Assembly: GCF_030272615.1 (NCBI RefSeq) | Contig: NC_081408.1 | Span: forward strand, 309,082,450 to 309,146,449 | Reading direction: 5' to 3' | DNA length: 64,000 bases | From: Cryptomeria japonica | Lineage: Eukaryota; Streptophyta; Pinopsida; Cupressales; Cupressaceae | Shown here: in pieces, positions 44,921-58,138 of the stretch | Layout: the number at the start of each line of letters is the position of its first letter | Numbering within the stretch: the first letter of the stretch is position 1 | Position numbers and translations under genes: made by a program | The notes under the pieces: generated by a model | Told to the model about the DNA's origin: nothing | What the model saw: the letters and a program-made list of their open reading frames with translations, nothing else | Databases searched by the model: none

Positions 44921-47900
44921 AATGAATTCTTGGATATGCATGGTGCAATAAATGTTAGGTGTATGGGAAGATGAACAAAAATAAATTAGGTGTGGTCAAA
45001 TATGTGGTAATGTGTTTAGTTAGGGATAGATGAAGTATAGAAGAATGACCCAACTTCGCATAAGATTTGTGTTGTGTCAATATATAGATGTATTGGGACA
45101 TTCTTTCAAAATAGTACAAAAATAATGAAAATCAACATGGGTATGCAAATTCCACTACTCATTGCATTTTTCTATTACTTTAAGATGCATCTAAATCCTA
45201 AATGATCTTATATTTGTAAATATGTAAGAAATCACAAACATGCATGCATAAAAATGATATTAGGTCCATACAAATAAATGGCCCTTATCAGATACATCAA
45301 TGCAAGTCCATTCTTTGGTATGTGTATTCCATTAAAACCTATAAATTGGAGAAAATTATGCAATAAGTACCTTCTAACTCTTAAATGAAATAGACACAAA
45401 CTGTAAGGATTTCTCAACTATCTAGGAAATTCAAAAGTATGGGATGAGAAGTAAGGTTAGGATACTTTTACTATATAAAAAAGTGATATGACACACTACC
45501 ATCTGGTATATCAAGAAACAACACACTATGTGGTAAAGGTCCATTTAGAGATGATAATTAATCTCTATATAGAATTTTCTAGAATCAAATAGCTCAACCA
45601 TAAGAATGTTAATGATGATATATATGCTCTTATAAAATTGTTGTATCTATATGATGCAATAAATTTAAGGAGAATATAAATAATAAATGAAATGAAAATG
45701 TAAGCATGCAACTCATGTAAATAGTAACTATAATAAACCTGTATCATGTAATAAAAAAGTAACATATATAGAGTAATAAGATTGCCCCTAGCTTAGGCAA
45801 ATGAAAATGACAACATGTGGTCCTCAATAGAAAAATACACCTATTTAGGTATATTTGTGGTTAAATTTGTCTTTAACAAGACAACACAACACGAATAGTG
45901 TATGAGGTAAAATCTCTCTTCAAATTAATGGAAGAAGCTCCATGAGACCTTACCTAAACCTAAGATAAACTAACCTTAGACATGAAATTATATACATGAT
46001 ATACAAAATGTACACTTCACAATATTCTATATCAGGTGTTTAGATATAATAAAATTATTCGCCAATTTTTTTCTTAGATATAGATACCAAAGTATTAACA
46101 ATCATGCCTTGTAGATATTTTTATAATATATTGAATTAAAAAATTTAATTTAAACATGCACAAACGATGCTTTCTAATTGGATAAAAGAAAGAACAAAAA
46201 TTTAGTGTAGAGAAGATTTGGAGCAAAATAATTTGCGCAAACAAAACATGTTCCTAGAAATAAATCACTTAGATGCAAATGAGAAAAAAATATTATTACA
46301 AAGTTTACTACTATTATTTAATTTTGAACGAACATGAATAAAATTTTCTATAACACAATTGTAGCATTTACTATCATCTAGAGTTTATTTTCTTTAAAAT
46401 ATTATTTATAGATTACGTCTACACTCAATCTTAAGACTTTAAAACAATTATATTTTATTTCAAAAAGCTAGAATTAAAGTGAAACACTTAAAGGGTATTG
46501 GGAATCTAATCATAACTAAATAATAAAATAAAATAGACAAAAATAGGCTTGTACCTTTGTTTTAATCTTTACTTGGTGATCAACTATTCTTATTGTAGTG
46601 CCATCATTTGTGTTTGGAAACATGACCAACTTAGCATATTGATATATTCCATGAAAATTTCCACTATAAACTTAGGTGGAGTTGTTTAAAGCTTTCATGA
46701 ACCTGAATAAACTTGGTGCAACTAAGACAAACATGTATTAGCAAAATAATTTAATGGCTTAATTACTCTAGGCATCTAACCAAGACAATGAAATCACCTT
46801 TCTAACATGCCCATATATATTTAATAAATTATCCATTCCAAAAGTGTGTCTATGCTTGCCAACATTATAAACTCATGTTGAGTAAAACATTGTCTACTAG
46901 ATTTTGTTCCCACTTGAACCACTGTTTTGAAACAATGTAAAAATTTATGGTGCATCTACCATGCTTATCACTACTTGGAGTTAAAATGTGTCTAAGTCGT
47001 GTGAGATGGACTTTATTAACATAATAATAAAGCCACTTTTTTATATTGCTAGATAAAAAAGAAAACCATGTGCCTAAACCACTCTAAATGTGCACCCTAC
47101 TACATAAGACATTTAATTTATTGTTATTTGTAACTTGCTTAGTTAAAGAATTTTTTTTTTTTGATTAAACTGTTTATTATTCCACTACTTGCTACATATT
47201 TTTTCCTTACAAAAGTGTACACTTTAAAATTATGATTATATATTCAAGTCAAAGTTTATAATTGTGTCACATATTTTTTAAGGAATGATCCACACAAATA
47301 CTAGTTGATGTTATATTTATTTTATCCATATGGTAGATCATAACTTCCAATACAAATTCCTATTTATTGGGTCAACAATTTTAAGTATGCCACAAGGAAC
47401 ACCAAATCAAAATCAAAAGGAATAATGTAAAGGTGTCAATAATTGGTCATTTAGAGACATCTCATGATAAGTACCCAAGTAAGGGGAAGAGGCTAAAATT
47501 ATGATTCCAATAAAAATTAATTAGTGCAAAAGGTTAGGGAGTGGGGTTTTAGGGAATTGAGGGTATCACACAAAAGATACCTAGGTAGAGGAAAGTATGA
47601 AATACTAACAAGTGAAATGAATGGGTAATGGAGAAAGGGATGATGGGATGTAGAAATAGCATGTATTGGGAAGAAAGAGGGGTCAATAATTTGAGCAAAG
47701 TCATAATGGGTACTAAGGGAGAGGGATGGATGAAACTAGTGACAAAAGGAAAATGAATAGGTTTTAGAGATGATAGAAAAGAAGAAAATGGTATAAAGGG
47801 AAGCCAAGGTATGAAACTCTAACACACAAAGAACTTAAGGTGCATTGTCAAGGTTTCAAGAATCAAGAGAAAGAAGAAAATTTTACATTGGGGAGTGAAT

Positions 47901-48801
47901 GTATAAAAAATTAACAAACAAAGGATTTAAGGTAAATGGTTGTGGTTTCAACGATCAAGGGTGATGGGAAATGGTACCTAAGTATAAGACCCCACTTTGC
48001 ATGTGATTAATACAACCCTACATTGATATATGCATTTCTTTTGTAGAGGGATAGGTAGATTGTAGGTGATAAATGAGTTGATTGTATGACAATGTGAAGT
48101 ATAAGTAAGGTTAGGGTTTGGTAGCCCTTAGCTAGGTTTAAAATTTTGATGGACCTTTTTAAGGGTCTTCAAGGAGCGTTGTTTGTTTGATTTCCTTGGT
48201 TATAGTACAAAAATAAACCCCTAGGTTCTATGCCTTTGAGGTAGGGGCCTATTGGGCATACAATAATACACCTAGGACATTATTTAACACCTCAAAAGCT
48301 CTCATAAATAAAAGAGACAATATTTTGAAATTGGGGTGAGGGTGTAAGGATGGATGGGGTGTCTAGTTGCATGTTCTCCTCTTAAATAAAGAAAAGACCC
48401 TCATAATGGAGTGGTGTAGACTCCAAATGTCCCCATCCAAGGCTTTCAAGTTGGAAAATCCTTTATATCTTTCTTGTGAATGAGGATTTGGGTGTTACCC
48501 AATTCTCCTATTGGACAATACTTGTTTTAAGTTTTTTGAAGAGAGGAGGGAGTGGATAGAAGGAAGGAGCCCTTGCATATGGAGATGGAGCTCAAAATTC
48601 ATAGATTTTAGAGAGATAAATTATCCCTCCCTTTATTGTTATCATGTTAATCCTTTGATAGGAAACTTGTTTACCATGTTATTCTTGGTCTTATTTTGAA
48701 ATTATGTTGAGGCGAGTTCTTTGGGATTTTTACTTGGAGGCGCTGTAAGAAAAATGAGTTTGAGAAAAAGTGTTGAGTGTTATTTTGAGATATGTTTTTT
48801 G
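44921..48801. other. AT-rich stretch, no gene or element recognised
   Basis: Nearly 4 kb with only short low-quality frames (45232-45417, 45565-45765, 48511-48699), none with a recognisable domain. It may be ancient repeat sequence decayed past recognition by eye. Confidence 0.5.
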
Positions 48802-50102
48802 TGTTGGAAACAACAATCAGTTTTCACTGGATCTACAAACTTAATCACAAAAAACATATATGATAAACTACAACAATAACATAGATAAACAAATTGATAG
48901 CACAACACACAACACCAAGATTTTGATGTAGAAAACCCGGTTAAGGGAAAAACCACGGTGGGAACCTACCCACAATAAGATGTTACTCTGCAGTAGTATG
49001 TGAAAATATTACAATGGGGAATGCACATGCATTTACGCACACTTCCTAGAGCTCACTGCTCAAAAGATAATGACCCAGAAGGCTACAACCCTCAGGGAAG
49101 TCTCAATGACTTACAACAAGATTCAAACTACAATCTAGAAGGAATCAACTGCAATAATAGCATCTCCAAATGCCTGATGACAGTTCCGGTTAAGCACAAT
49201 TGTTTTCTCTGCAACACCAATCTCTGCTCAGTCACAATGTCGAAGGATGAATTACTTGATCACACATACACCACTCTCTGATAATACAGACACAACCATG
49301 ACACCTAATTTATATGACTATATCACCTATTTATACAATTCATCAACCCTGACAACAAGGTCGACTAAACCCTCAACTCACAATTACAAAATTACATCAA
49401 ACGATACAAAGATTGACAACCAAACCAATATAATGATATACATGACATAACATGGACCTAATTCAAGTCTCCAAACATGCAACACCACCAGAAATCATGC
49501 CAAGATCAACTGCAACACGCTACACTACCAGGAAAAACCGCATAACACAAATAACATCACCGGTTCAACAAAGTCACCAACAACTCGCACAATGATTAAT
49601 TCATATTATCAAAACAAATAGGACATGATTAGGAAATACCAACAAGCATGTTAGAATCATCAGTATCAGTTGCACCAACACCACTTATCAAATCTTCATT
49701 TGTCAACGTCTGGAACTTAGGAACACTCACATAGTAGCAACTCTCACGAAGAAAGATAGCTTGTGGAGCACCAAATCATGAACCATATGAAATGAAGATA
49801 CACAAGACCATCCCAAACAACATCCCAAAATCTTGGCTCAACATTTGATCACATCAGAATTTACCAGAGGAAATATTGAACTCTACAAAGCACTGATCAA
49901 AAAAACAAACTGCAAAACCGGATCATTTGATATGATCAATTAAGATTCCTGGATCACCAACACCAATACAGATTAATATAATGATACTAAAGATACTCCA
50001 TACACCAAACCATGATCACAATAAACCAATTTGCAATCACTGGAGCAGGAATATGTTGACATCAATGACAACAACATATACTAGCAACAACAATGTCCAA
50101 CA
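48802..50102 (-). repeat. 3' LTR of the copia element
   Basis: 1301 bp, plus-strand ends TGTTGGAAAC and GTCCAACA. It matches 54682-55478 over the shared part, except that it lacks about 30 bp containing the G-tract. ORFs at 49000-49281, 49247-49450 and 49981-50223 lie within it and are not genes. Confidence 0.9.
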
Positions 50103-50115
50103 ATATCCCCCTTTG
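50103..50115 (-). promoter_or_regulatory. Polypurine tract of the copia element
   Basis: The minus strand reads AAAGGGGGATAT directly before the LTR start TGTTGGAC, the standard position of the second-strand primer. Confidence 0.85.
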
Positions 50116-50478
50116 GCATTGATGGAAACATATGAATGTGAAAACAATCAAGACAAAGAAAGAAATATCTCCAAAAGACTCCCCCTAAGATCAAGAGAAA
50201 TATCTCCAATAGACTCCCCCTAAGATCAAGCAGATAAAATAGTTTTTCACATGCATCTCCCCCCCTTTGATAGCAATGCCAAAGATCTCAAATTCACTAT
50301 CATAGATCGGAAAATCATGATTCTCTCCCCCTAAAACACATAACTAGACTACTCCACCAGAGAAGGATCACCAACTCATCAATCTGGATAAAGAGATAAG
50401 ACTGTGAAGTCCACCAGATTGATGCAACCCAATGCATCTAGTTCTCATCAAGAGGGGTGGATACCCCTAACTTGTCTC

Positions 50479-53400
50479 TCAAGTAGACAAATGTATCTGT
50501 AGGCAAAGGCTTAGTGAAATATCAACAATCTTTTCCTTTCTAGACACATACTCCAACTTCACTTCCTCTTCACTGATTTTCTCTCTCAAGTAATGATATT
50601 TGATTGACACATGTTTAGTCTTTAAATGTTGCACCGGATTCTTTGACATGTTAATAGCACTGGAATTGTCACAATATATGACATTAGGCTCATCATAGAT
50701 AACTCTGATGTCCTTCAACATTTGTTTCATCCAAACTACCTGAGTACAACTACCAACAACAACAATGTACTCAGCTTCAATAGTAGATAAGGACATTGAA
50801 TCTTGTTTCTTACTAGCCCATGAAACCAATTTCTTACCCAAAAAGAAAGCACCACCGGATGTAATCTTCTGGTCATCAACATCACCAGCCCAATCAACAT
50901 CAGTGTAAGAACATAACCTGAAATCATCATTCCTCGGATACCACAAATCATAATCCATAGTTCCCTTCAAGTATCTGAATATTCTCTTAACAACAGTGAC
51001 ATGACTCTTTTGGATCAGCTTGATATCTAGCAGCCATGCACAAAACATGCATAATGTCCGACCTAGTCTGAGTAAGATATAGCAGTCCATCAACCATAGA
51101 CTTGTATAAACTTTGATTAGCTTTCGAAGATTCATCATTGTTAGATAATTTTCAGCTAGTCACCATAGGAGTTCCAATTGGTTTGGAGTCATCTAACCCA
51201 AACTTCTTCAACAATTCCTTCAAATATTTAGTTTGAGATATAAAAATACCTTTTCCAGTTTGTGAAATCTACAAGCCTTAGAAAAATTTCATCTCTCCAA
51301 TCATAGACATCTCAAATTCTTTATGCCTATCATCATAAAACTTCATGATCAAGTCATCATCACCTCCAAAGATAATATCATCAACAAAGACTTCAACAAT
51401 TAAGATGTTATCATTTTCAATCTTAAATTACAGATTAGTGTCAATAGTCCCTTTATTAAATCCCAATTTCAACAAATACTTATCCAATATAGCATATCAG
51501 GCTCTAAGGGCTTGTTTCAATCCATAAAAAGCTTTCTTCAGTTTACATACCATGTCTCCATCATCTGATAATGAAAATCCACCAGGTTGCTCAATGTAGA
51601 CTTCCTCCTCAAGATCACCATTCAAAAAGGCAAATTTGACATCCATCTGATATACCTTGAAATCTTTATAAGCAACATATGCAAGAAACAGTCTAACAAC
51701 TTCAAGTTTGACTATTGGAGCAAAGGTCTCCTCATAATCAATTCCTTCTTTCTGTGAATATCCTTTGCATACCAGTCTTGCTTTATTTCTGACAACTTCA
51801 CCAACTTCATTCAATTTATTCTTGAATACCCATTTAGTACCAATCGCATTATATCTTTGGGTCTAGGCACAAGCTCCCATGTGTTATTCTTCTCAATCTG
51901 ATCTAATTCTTCTTCCACAACTCTCATCCAATTTTAATCTTTGCAAGCTTCAACAACATCTTTAGATTCAACTTTAGAAATCAAACACACCTCTTCAACA
52001 ACTAACCTTCTTCTACTCATCACACATTTATTTTTATCTCCAATAATCTGATTTTCTGAATGATTCAATCTAACATACCTCAAAGTCTTTTGATTGTTCT
52101 GATTTTCAGGTTCCTGCACCTCTCCATTGACAATAACAACATCTAAATTAACAGTTTCTACCAGATTAGTCTTCTTCAATTTGAATAAGATTTAGAATGA
52201 TGTGCTGACCATCATCATATCCACAAGATTTGATCTCTTTCCTAAGGTTCTCATCCACCTTCACATTTGCACTTTCCACTATCTTTCTCAGTCTCTTATT
52301 GTAGCACCAGTAGGCTTTTCTCTTTGTTGAATATCCCAAGAAAATTCCTTCATCACTTCTTGCATCAAACTTTCCTATGTCCTCATCTCGCTTGATATAA
52401 CATTTACTACCAAATACTCTGAAATATCTCATAGTAGGAACATGACCAAACCATAACTCATAAGGAGTCTTACCAGTATCACCTTTGATATAAACTTAGT
52501 TGAATGTGTAAACAACAGTGCTAATAGCTTCTCTCCAATAGATCTTCGGAACATTCCCTTCAATCATCATAGTCCTTGTAGCATCCAAAACAACCATGTT
52601 CTTCCTTTCAACAACTCCATTCTGCTGAGGGGTTCTAGGAGCAGATAATTGTCTTCTAATCCCATGCTTCTCACATAATGATTCACACTCACCGAAACAA
52701 AATTCTCCACCTCTGTCAAATCTCAAACATTTCACCTTCAATCCTGACTCAGTCTCAACCTTTGCTTTGAATATCTTCAAATTTTTCTAATGCTTCATAT
52801 TTTTCCTTCAAAAAGACAACCCACATCATCCTAAAATAATCATCAATTATCAACATAAAATATCTATCTCCATGCACACTTCTAACATTTGTAGGTCCAC
52901 ATAGGTCAGTATAGACAAGATCTAGCAATCCATTAAATTTATAATGTTTTCTCTTGAAAGAAATCCTTGTTTGCTTACCCAACTAACATTCCTTACATAC
53001 CGAATTAGCAGGCTTAAAAATTTTAGGCAGATCTCTAACAACTTGAATAGAATTGATCTTAATCAGTGAATCAAAGTTAACATGACACATTATCCCATGC
53101 CACTACCAACTTTCATCAATATGAGAAATCAAACAACTTTTCTCACCATCATTCAAATGAAAAATATTACCTTCAGTCTTAGTACCAGATGCAATCTCTA
53201 TACCAGAGGCATTTAGGATCTTGCATTTACCATTCTTGAATTACAAATCATAACCGTTATCAACCATTTGTCCAACACTCAAAATATTATGCTTCAAACC
53301 TTCAACATATAGAGCATCATTAGTATTATGCTTACCATCAAAAGAAATAGAACCTCTACCATGGATCACATAGGCTTTGTCATCTCCAAATCTCACTATT

Positions 53401-53600
53401 CCACCATCATACCTTTCCATACTCACAAATTTTCTTTTATCACCGGTCGTATGATGTGAACAACCACTATTTATTACCCATTCATCTCTTTCCTCAACTT
53501 TAGTAGCTAAAGCTTTCTCCTCAATAGTCTAGCTAGTGGGATCAACAAGTACTGGTCCATCTTCCTTAATGGCAAGAAACACAACTTCATCTCTTTTTGA
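50479..53600 (-). pseudogene. Copia pol: protease, integrase, RT, RNase H (broken)
   Basis: Reading right to left. Protease and gag-pre-integrase: WVINSGCSHHTTGD (53430-53480), where the catalytic DSG is NSG (53463-53471), then LKHNILSVGQM. Integrase (52166-53110): a degraded HHCC finger ending CKEC, TDLCGP, RFDRGGEF and QNGVVERKN giving the D,D,E residues, then FRVFGSKCYIKR of the C-terminal domain. RT (51250-51814): [20 protein letters not shown], a [19 protein letters not shown] segment, then YGLKQ and FVDD (51377-51388). RNase H (50479-50940): YTDVDWAGDVDD, STIEAEYI, CDNSSAINMSKNP. Several TGA/TAA stops and frame changes break it. Confidence 0.93.
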
Positions 53601-53762
53601 TTCTTCATCTGTAACACCTTCATCAACAACATAATAACAGTTCTTCTGATTCCTATACTTTTGGTTAGACTTGTAAGGCTTATCATACTTCTCATGCTTC
53701 TCATATGTATCATTTGTCATGCTTATCAAATTTATCATGTCTGTCATATTTAGCCACTCTCT

Positions 53763-54640
53763 GGGCACCTAGAAGAAAAATGGCCTACCTTATTGCAAGA
53801 GAAACATTTCAAGGGCAATTTTTCATCAGACTTACCAGCTCCTTTATGCAATCTTTGAGAAATCAATGATTCAAGCTCATCCAGTTCTCTTTCTTGCTCT
53901 TCCATCTCTCTCCTTTCTCTTTCATATTTGGATATTCTTCATTCTTCAAATTCATACTCCTGCTTACCAGATACAGATGCTCTAAATGTTGTCTTAGACT
54001 TTCCATGTGATTCACCAAATTCGCTTAGCTCAAATGGATCAATCTTTCCAACCAACATATCTCTTGTCACTGTAGTCACACTCAGGATCTCATCAATAGG
54101 AACTACCTTATGTTTATAAGTAGGAGGCAAAGATCTCAGCACCTTAGCAACAATTTCATCTTCTTCAAGGGTTCCATCAACACATCTGATACCTAGGACA
54201 AGGTCATATACCTTAGCCATAAAGGTATTTATGTTCTCATCTTCTCATGTCTTCAGCATCTCATATTTTCATTTCAAACTCTGCAACTTAGCAACTTTGA
54301 CTTGTTTATCTCCTTCATACAGGGTCTCAATCTTCTTCCAAATCTCATGTGCTGTCTGAAGTCCCATTACATTTGTCATTTCTAAATCAGTTAGGGTACT
54401 CAATAATGCTTCCTTTGCTCTAATTTTATGTTCAACTTCCTTGATCTCATCTACAGTAACCGGTCCATTCGGAGGAACATAATAAGCATTCTTTGTAATC
54501 TTCCAGTAATCCTCTCCAAGATATCTCAAGTGCACTTCCATCCAGTTCTTCCATATAGAATAGTTACTACCATCAAATATCAAACTCTCCTTCTTAAAGA
54601 TAACACCTCTAGTTATAGTTGCCATCTTGGATCTCCTCAA
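53763..54640 (-). pseudogene. Copia gag with CCHC zinc knuckle (broken)
   Basis: ATG near 54640, with a later in-frame ATG giving MATITRGVIFKKES. The copia gag pattern LIFDGSNYSIWKNWMEVHL, a YYVPPNGPVTVDEIKEVE segment and AHEIWKKIETLYEGD are followed by two in-frame TGA stops (about 54240-54266). In the same frame come FMAKVYDLVL, LRSLPPTYKHKV and an acidic region (53939-54220). An intact zinc knuckle, CFSCNKVGHFSSRCP, lies at 53763-53807. It would form the nucleocapsid part of the virus-like particle; the stops prevent a full product. Confidence 0.92.
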
Positions 54641-54667
54641 GTGGATAAGATTCTTCTAGAGGATCTA

Positions 54668-54679
54668 GCTCTGATACCA
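54668..54679 (-). promoter_or_regulatory. Primer-binding site of the copia element, tRNA-iMet type
   Basis: The minus strand reads TGGTATCAGAGC two bases after the LTR end CCAACA. It is identical to the PBS of the gypsy element at 25277. Confidence 0.95.
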
Positions 54680-54681
54680 AT

Positions 54682-55482
54682 TGTTGGCAACAAAAATGAG
54701 GGAAAACTGAGGGGGGGGGGGGTGAATCAGTTTTCATCGGACCTACAAACTTAATCACAAAAATAGATCTGATAAACTGCAGCAATGACAAAGATAAGCA
54801 AATTGATAGCACAACACACAACACCAAGATTTTGATGTGGAAAACTCAGTTAAGGGAAAAACCAAGGTGGGAACCTACCCACAATAAGATGATACTCTAC
54901 AGTAGTATGTGAAAATATTACAATGGCGAATGCACATGCATTCAAGCACACTGCCTAGAGATCACTGCTCAAAAGATAATGACCCGGAAGGGTATGACCC
55001 TTAGGGAAGTCTCAATGATTTACAACAAGATTCGGACTACAATCCAGAAGGAATGAACTGCAATAATAGCATCTCCTAATGCTTGATGATAGTTTCGGTT
55101 AAGCACAATTGTCTGCTCTCCAACACCAATCTCTGCTAAGTCACAATGTCGAAGGATGATTCAATTGATCACACATAAACCACTATTTGATAATGCAGAC
55201 ACAACCACGACACCTAATTTACATGACTATATCACCTATTTATAAAATTCATCAACCCTGACAACACAGTCGGCTAAACCCTCAACTCACAATTACAAAA
55301 TTACATCACACGATACAAAGATCAACCACCAGACCAATATAATAATATACATGACATAATATGGACATAATTGAAGTCTCCAAACACGCAACACCACCGA
55401 AAATCATGCCAAGATCAACCACAACATGCTACACTACTAGGAAAAACCACATAACACAAATAACATCACCGGTTCAACAATG
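54682..55482 (-). repeat. Truncated copia LTR shared by two copia copies
   Basis: Starts TGTTGGCAAC and matches 48802 onward until CACCGGTTCAACA near 55478. There it jumps to internal sequence, ATGCCAAAGATCTC, equivalent to 50268 in the left copy. About 690 bp of LTR end, PPT and internal DNA are missing at this join. Contains a run of 13 or so G near 54711. Confidence 0.88.
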
Positions 55483-56123
55483 CCAAAGATCTCAAATTCA
55501 CTATCATAGATAGGAAAATCGTGATTCTCTCCCCCTAAAAGACTACTCCACTAGAGGAGCAACACTAACTCATCAATATGGATAAAGAGATAAGATTGTG
55601 AAGTCCATCGGATTGATGCAACTAAATGCATCTAGTTCTCATCAGGAGGGGTGGATACCCCTAACTTGTCTCTGAAGTAGACAAATGTATCTGTAGGCAA
55701 AGGCTTAGTGAAAATATCAGCAATGTGTTCCTTTGTAGACACATACTCCAACTTCACTTCCTCTTCACTAAATTTCTCTCTCAAGTAATTATATTTTATT
55801 GACACATGTTTAGTATTTGAATGTTGCACCAGATTCTTTGACATGTTAACAACACTGGAATCGTCATTGTATATGACAATAGGCTCATCATAGATAACTC
55901 TGATATCCTTCAACATTTGTTTCATCCAAACCATCTGAGTGCAAATACCAACAACAATAATCTACTAAACTTCAATAGTAGATAAGGACACTGAATCTTG
56001 TTTCTTACTAGCACATGAAACCGATTTCTTACACAAAAAGAAAGCACCACTGGATGTACTCTTCCTGTCATCAACATCACCAACCCAATCAGTATCAGTG
56101 TAAGCACATAACATGAAATTATA
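55483..56123 (-). pseudogene. Second copia copy, 3' internal part (RNase H end)
   Basis: Same orientation and closely similar to 50268-50920. Frames 55632-55934 and 55965-56150 give DTDWVGDVDDRKSTSSGAF, then WMKQMLKDIRVIYDEP, a KHVSIKYNYLREKFSEEEVK segment and STKEHIADIFTKPLPTDTF, a better-preserved C-terminus than the left copy. The copia similarity ends at about 56118, where a gypsy-type LTR begins. With the LTR at 54682 this forms an internal-LTR-internal chain. Confidence 0.88.
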
Positions 56124-57248
56124 TGTTAAGTGTTTTAGAAGGATTAACATCTTGTTTAAGAAATATTTGACTCATTCATGCAGTTGGCAAGAAGAAGAAA
56201 AAAGTTGGCAGTTGTCACAATGAAGCTATTGACTGGAAGTGCAAAAAAAGTCAAAACTCAGTTTTAGTAAAATGGGCATATCTCCCTTGTTTCCTAATAA
56301 AATTTAGATGTTCAAAATGATTTGAAAGGATAAAAATGAGGTGCATCAAATTGTTTGAAGATATTCATAGTAATGAAGGAGCACCATTCACTATAAGTTT
56401 ATAGAGACAGAACTAGCGTGGCAACATGAAAGGCAATAGACATAGTCAAACCTCTTTCATTTATTTTAATTTAAGTTTCAATTTGAAAGGAGGTTGTATA
56501 TGAATTGTAAAGTATTTATGTACACCAAAATCCCCAGCAAATCAAATTTTCCATAAAAAGAGTCTAAACAAACTCTTCTTCAATCAATCAAAAGACAAGT
56601 TGTAATAGGACTTTAATTCTTAGTCATTGTCTTGTTGTCACTTAGAAGAATATGTCTCTACCATGTTTAAAGGAATCAAGGGGCACATATTAGATATTTG
56701 TTAGAAATTCAATTAGCTTGTATATTTGAATTTGTAATCAAATAAAAAGTAGTAGATAGTAATTAGGATTAGAGAGTCGTCATTCTGTAGCAACACAGAT
56801 TTTTATAGAAGCAACAAACTATATTTTCAATTAAGCAAGTTACTTGTGTATGAGTTTTGAGCATTTGTCCAAGAGTGTGAATTATATAGGCAAGGGACAC
56901 TTAAGATATATTTTTTTACCTTTGATGGTTATAGTAGCGATACCCACAACAATCTATTGTGTTATTACACAGTTTCTTGTAGCCACTACTGTACAATTAG
57001 ATTTATTTTCAGCATTGTTATAATTTTAGTTTTATTTCTTTCATTTAATTTCCTATACACAGATAGAATAGTTTAGAGAATCCCTTAATGCACGTACAAT
57101 GTTAACCCATTTTAAGTACACGTTCTTGGGTTGACAACTAAATGTAGCTTCTTGTCTATGAAGGGTTGCTCAAATTGGATAACTATCCCTGAGTTAGGAA
57201 AGATATTAGGCTATCATCAAATCTCAAGTGGAATTAGAAGCCTCAACA
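56124..57248 (+). repeat. Gypsy-type LTR inserted in the copia fragment
   Basis: TGTTAAGTG...CCTCAACA, 1125 bp. The start coincides with loss of copia similarity, and the end is followed by TTTTTGGCACTGTTACCA, a mutated form of the TGGCGCCGTTGCC primer-binding site of Athila/Tat-type gypsy elements. A TATA-like TATATAGGCAAG occurs near 56892. No second LTR was found in the window, so the boundaries are provisional. Confidence 0.6.
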
Positions 57249-57252
57249 TTTT

Positions 57253-57268
57253 TGGCACTGTTACCAAG
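57253..57268 (+). promoter_or_regulatory. Decayed primer-binding site, Athila/Tat gypsy type
   Basis: TGGCACTGTTACCAAG follows the LTR end after a short T run. It differs from the common TGGCGCCGTTGCCGGG mostly by transitions. Confidence 0.55.
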
Positions 57269-57398
57269 ATGGTGTCAACCTATGAGAGTCTCTAAGTTTC
57301 TTAGAAGTTATTTGTTATTTTTATAGAATCATAGTTTTCGTTCAAAGCACTTAGGATTATTAGAAAGTTTGTAAAAGTACCACAAGAAACAAAAAAAT

Positions 57399-58138
57399 AT
57401 GGATTTTGGACCCATGGAGAATAACAACCAAGAGCCAATATCATTTGTAGGAAGTTTGAAAACCTTTGAGGACAAGTTCACTAGAATCATAGAGGAATTT
57501 TGTTCATGTATTGATGACAAGGTGCTAGTTTATGAGGAGGCAAATGAAGACCACGTTGTTTTTAAAAATGAAGAAGTTAACATACACAAGGTTGCTAGTC
57601 AGATTGAATATGATATCAAATCAGAACTCCTACTTCAAGAAGAGAGCTTCCATAAAGTGAAAATCAATCCTCCCATGTAGAAAAGTAAAGAAGATATTGA
57701 AGAAGACCAATTTTGGGATGATTTGGAGGTATTTTACTCAACTTTAGATGCTAAAGCAATATCCTTTATTGAGAAAAAATATGAGCAACATGAAGATGGT
57801 GCACAATTTTTTGTACTTCTATCAAATCAGTCACACAAAATGGTGTTTACAAATCAAGAAGAGGACAAAGAGGAAACCCATTAGCACAAAAGAAACAAAG
57901 AGGGTTCTAAATTTTTCTTTCACGAGGATATCCTATTAGTCATCTAGATGAGAAGGAGACAAATAATGTGTCACAAGTTATGTTTGCAACAAAGAAAGAA
58001 GTTACAATTGAAAATGAAGTTGAATATGTAGTTGTTGTTGAAGGGGAACTATTGTAGCTTACCCATGCAATTCAAAACAATAGTATGTATTGTCAAGATG
58101 AAGTAGTATATATGTAGGTCTATTTATGTCTTTCCAAA
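57399..58138 (+). pseudogene. Gag-like remnant after the gypsy-type LTR
   Basis: Open frame 57399-57680 (93 codons: MDFGPMENNNQEP, SFVGSLKTFEDKFTRIIEE and an acidic remainder), then broken frames to about 58060 with DEKETNNVSQVMFATKKEV. Position just after a PBS suggests gag or gag-proximal sequence. I see no diagnostic gag, protease or zinc-knuckle motif, so the assignment is weak. Confidence 0.4.

Larger units (their letters stand above)
48802..55482 (-). mobile_element. Minus-strand Ty1/copia element, 5' LTR truncated
   Basis: On the minus strand: truncated 5' LTR (55482-54682), PBS (54679-54668), gag, protease, integrase, RT and RNase H (54640-50479), polypurine tract (50115-50103) and complete 3' LTR (50102-48802). 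The domain order PR-IN-RT-RH is Ty1/copia. The 5' LTR has lost its U3 side, where the promoter would be, through a deletion ending near 55480. Stops and frameshifts occur throughout the polyprotein. It appears younger than the copia ruins at 20600-28900. Confidence 0.92.

Noticed and set aside
46020-47400. Possible further decayed coding element
   Set aside because: No frame gave a recognisable domain on either strand, so it is listed only as AT-rich DNA.
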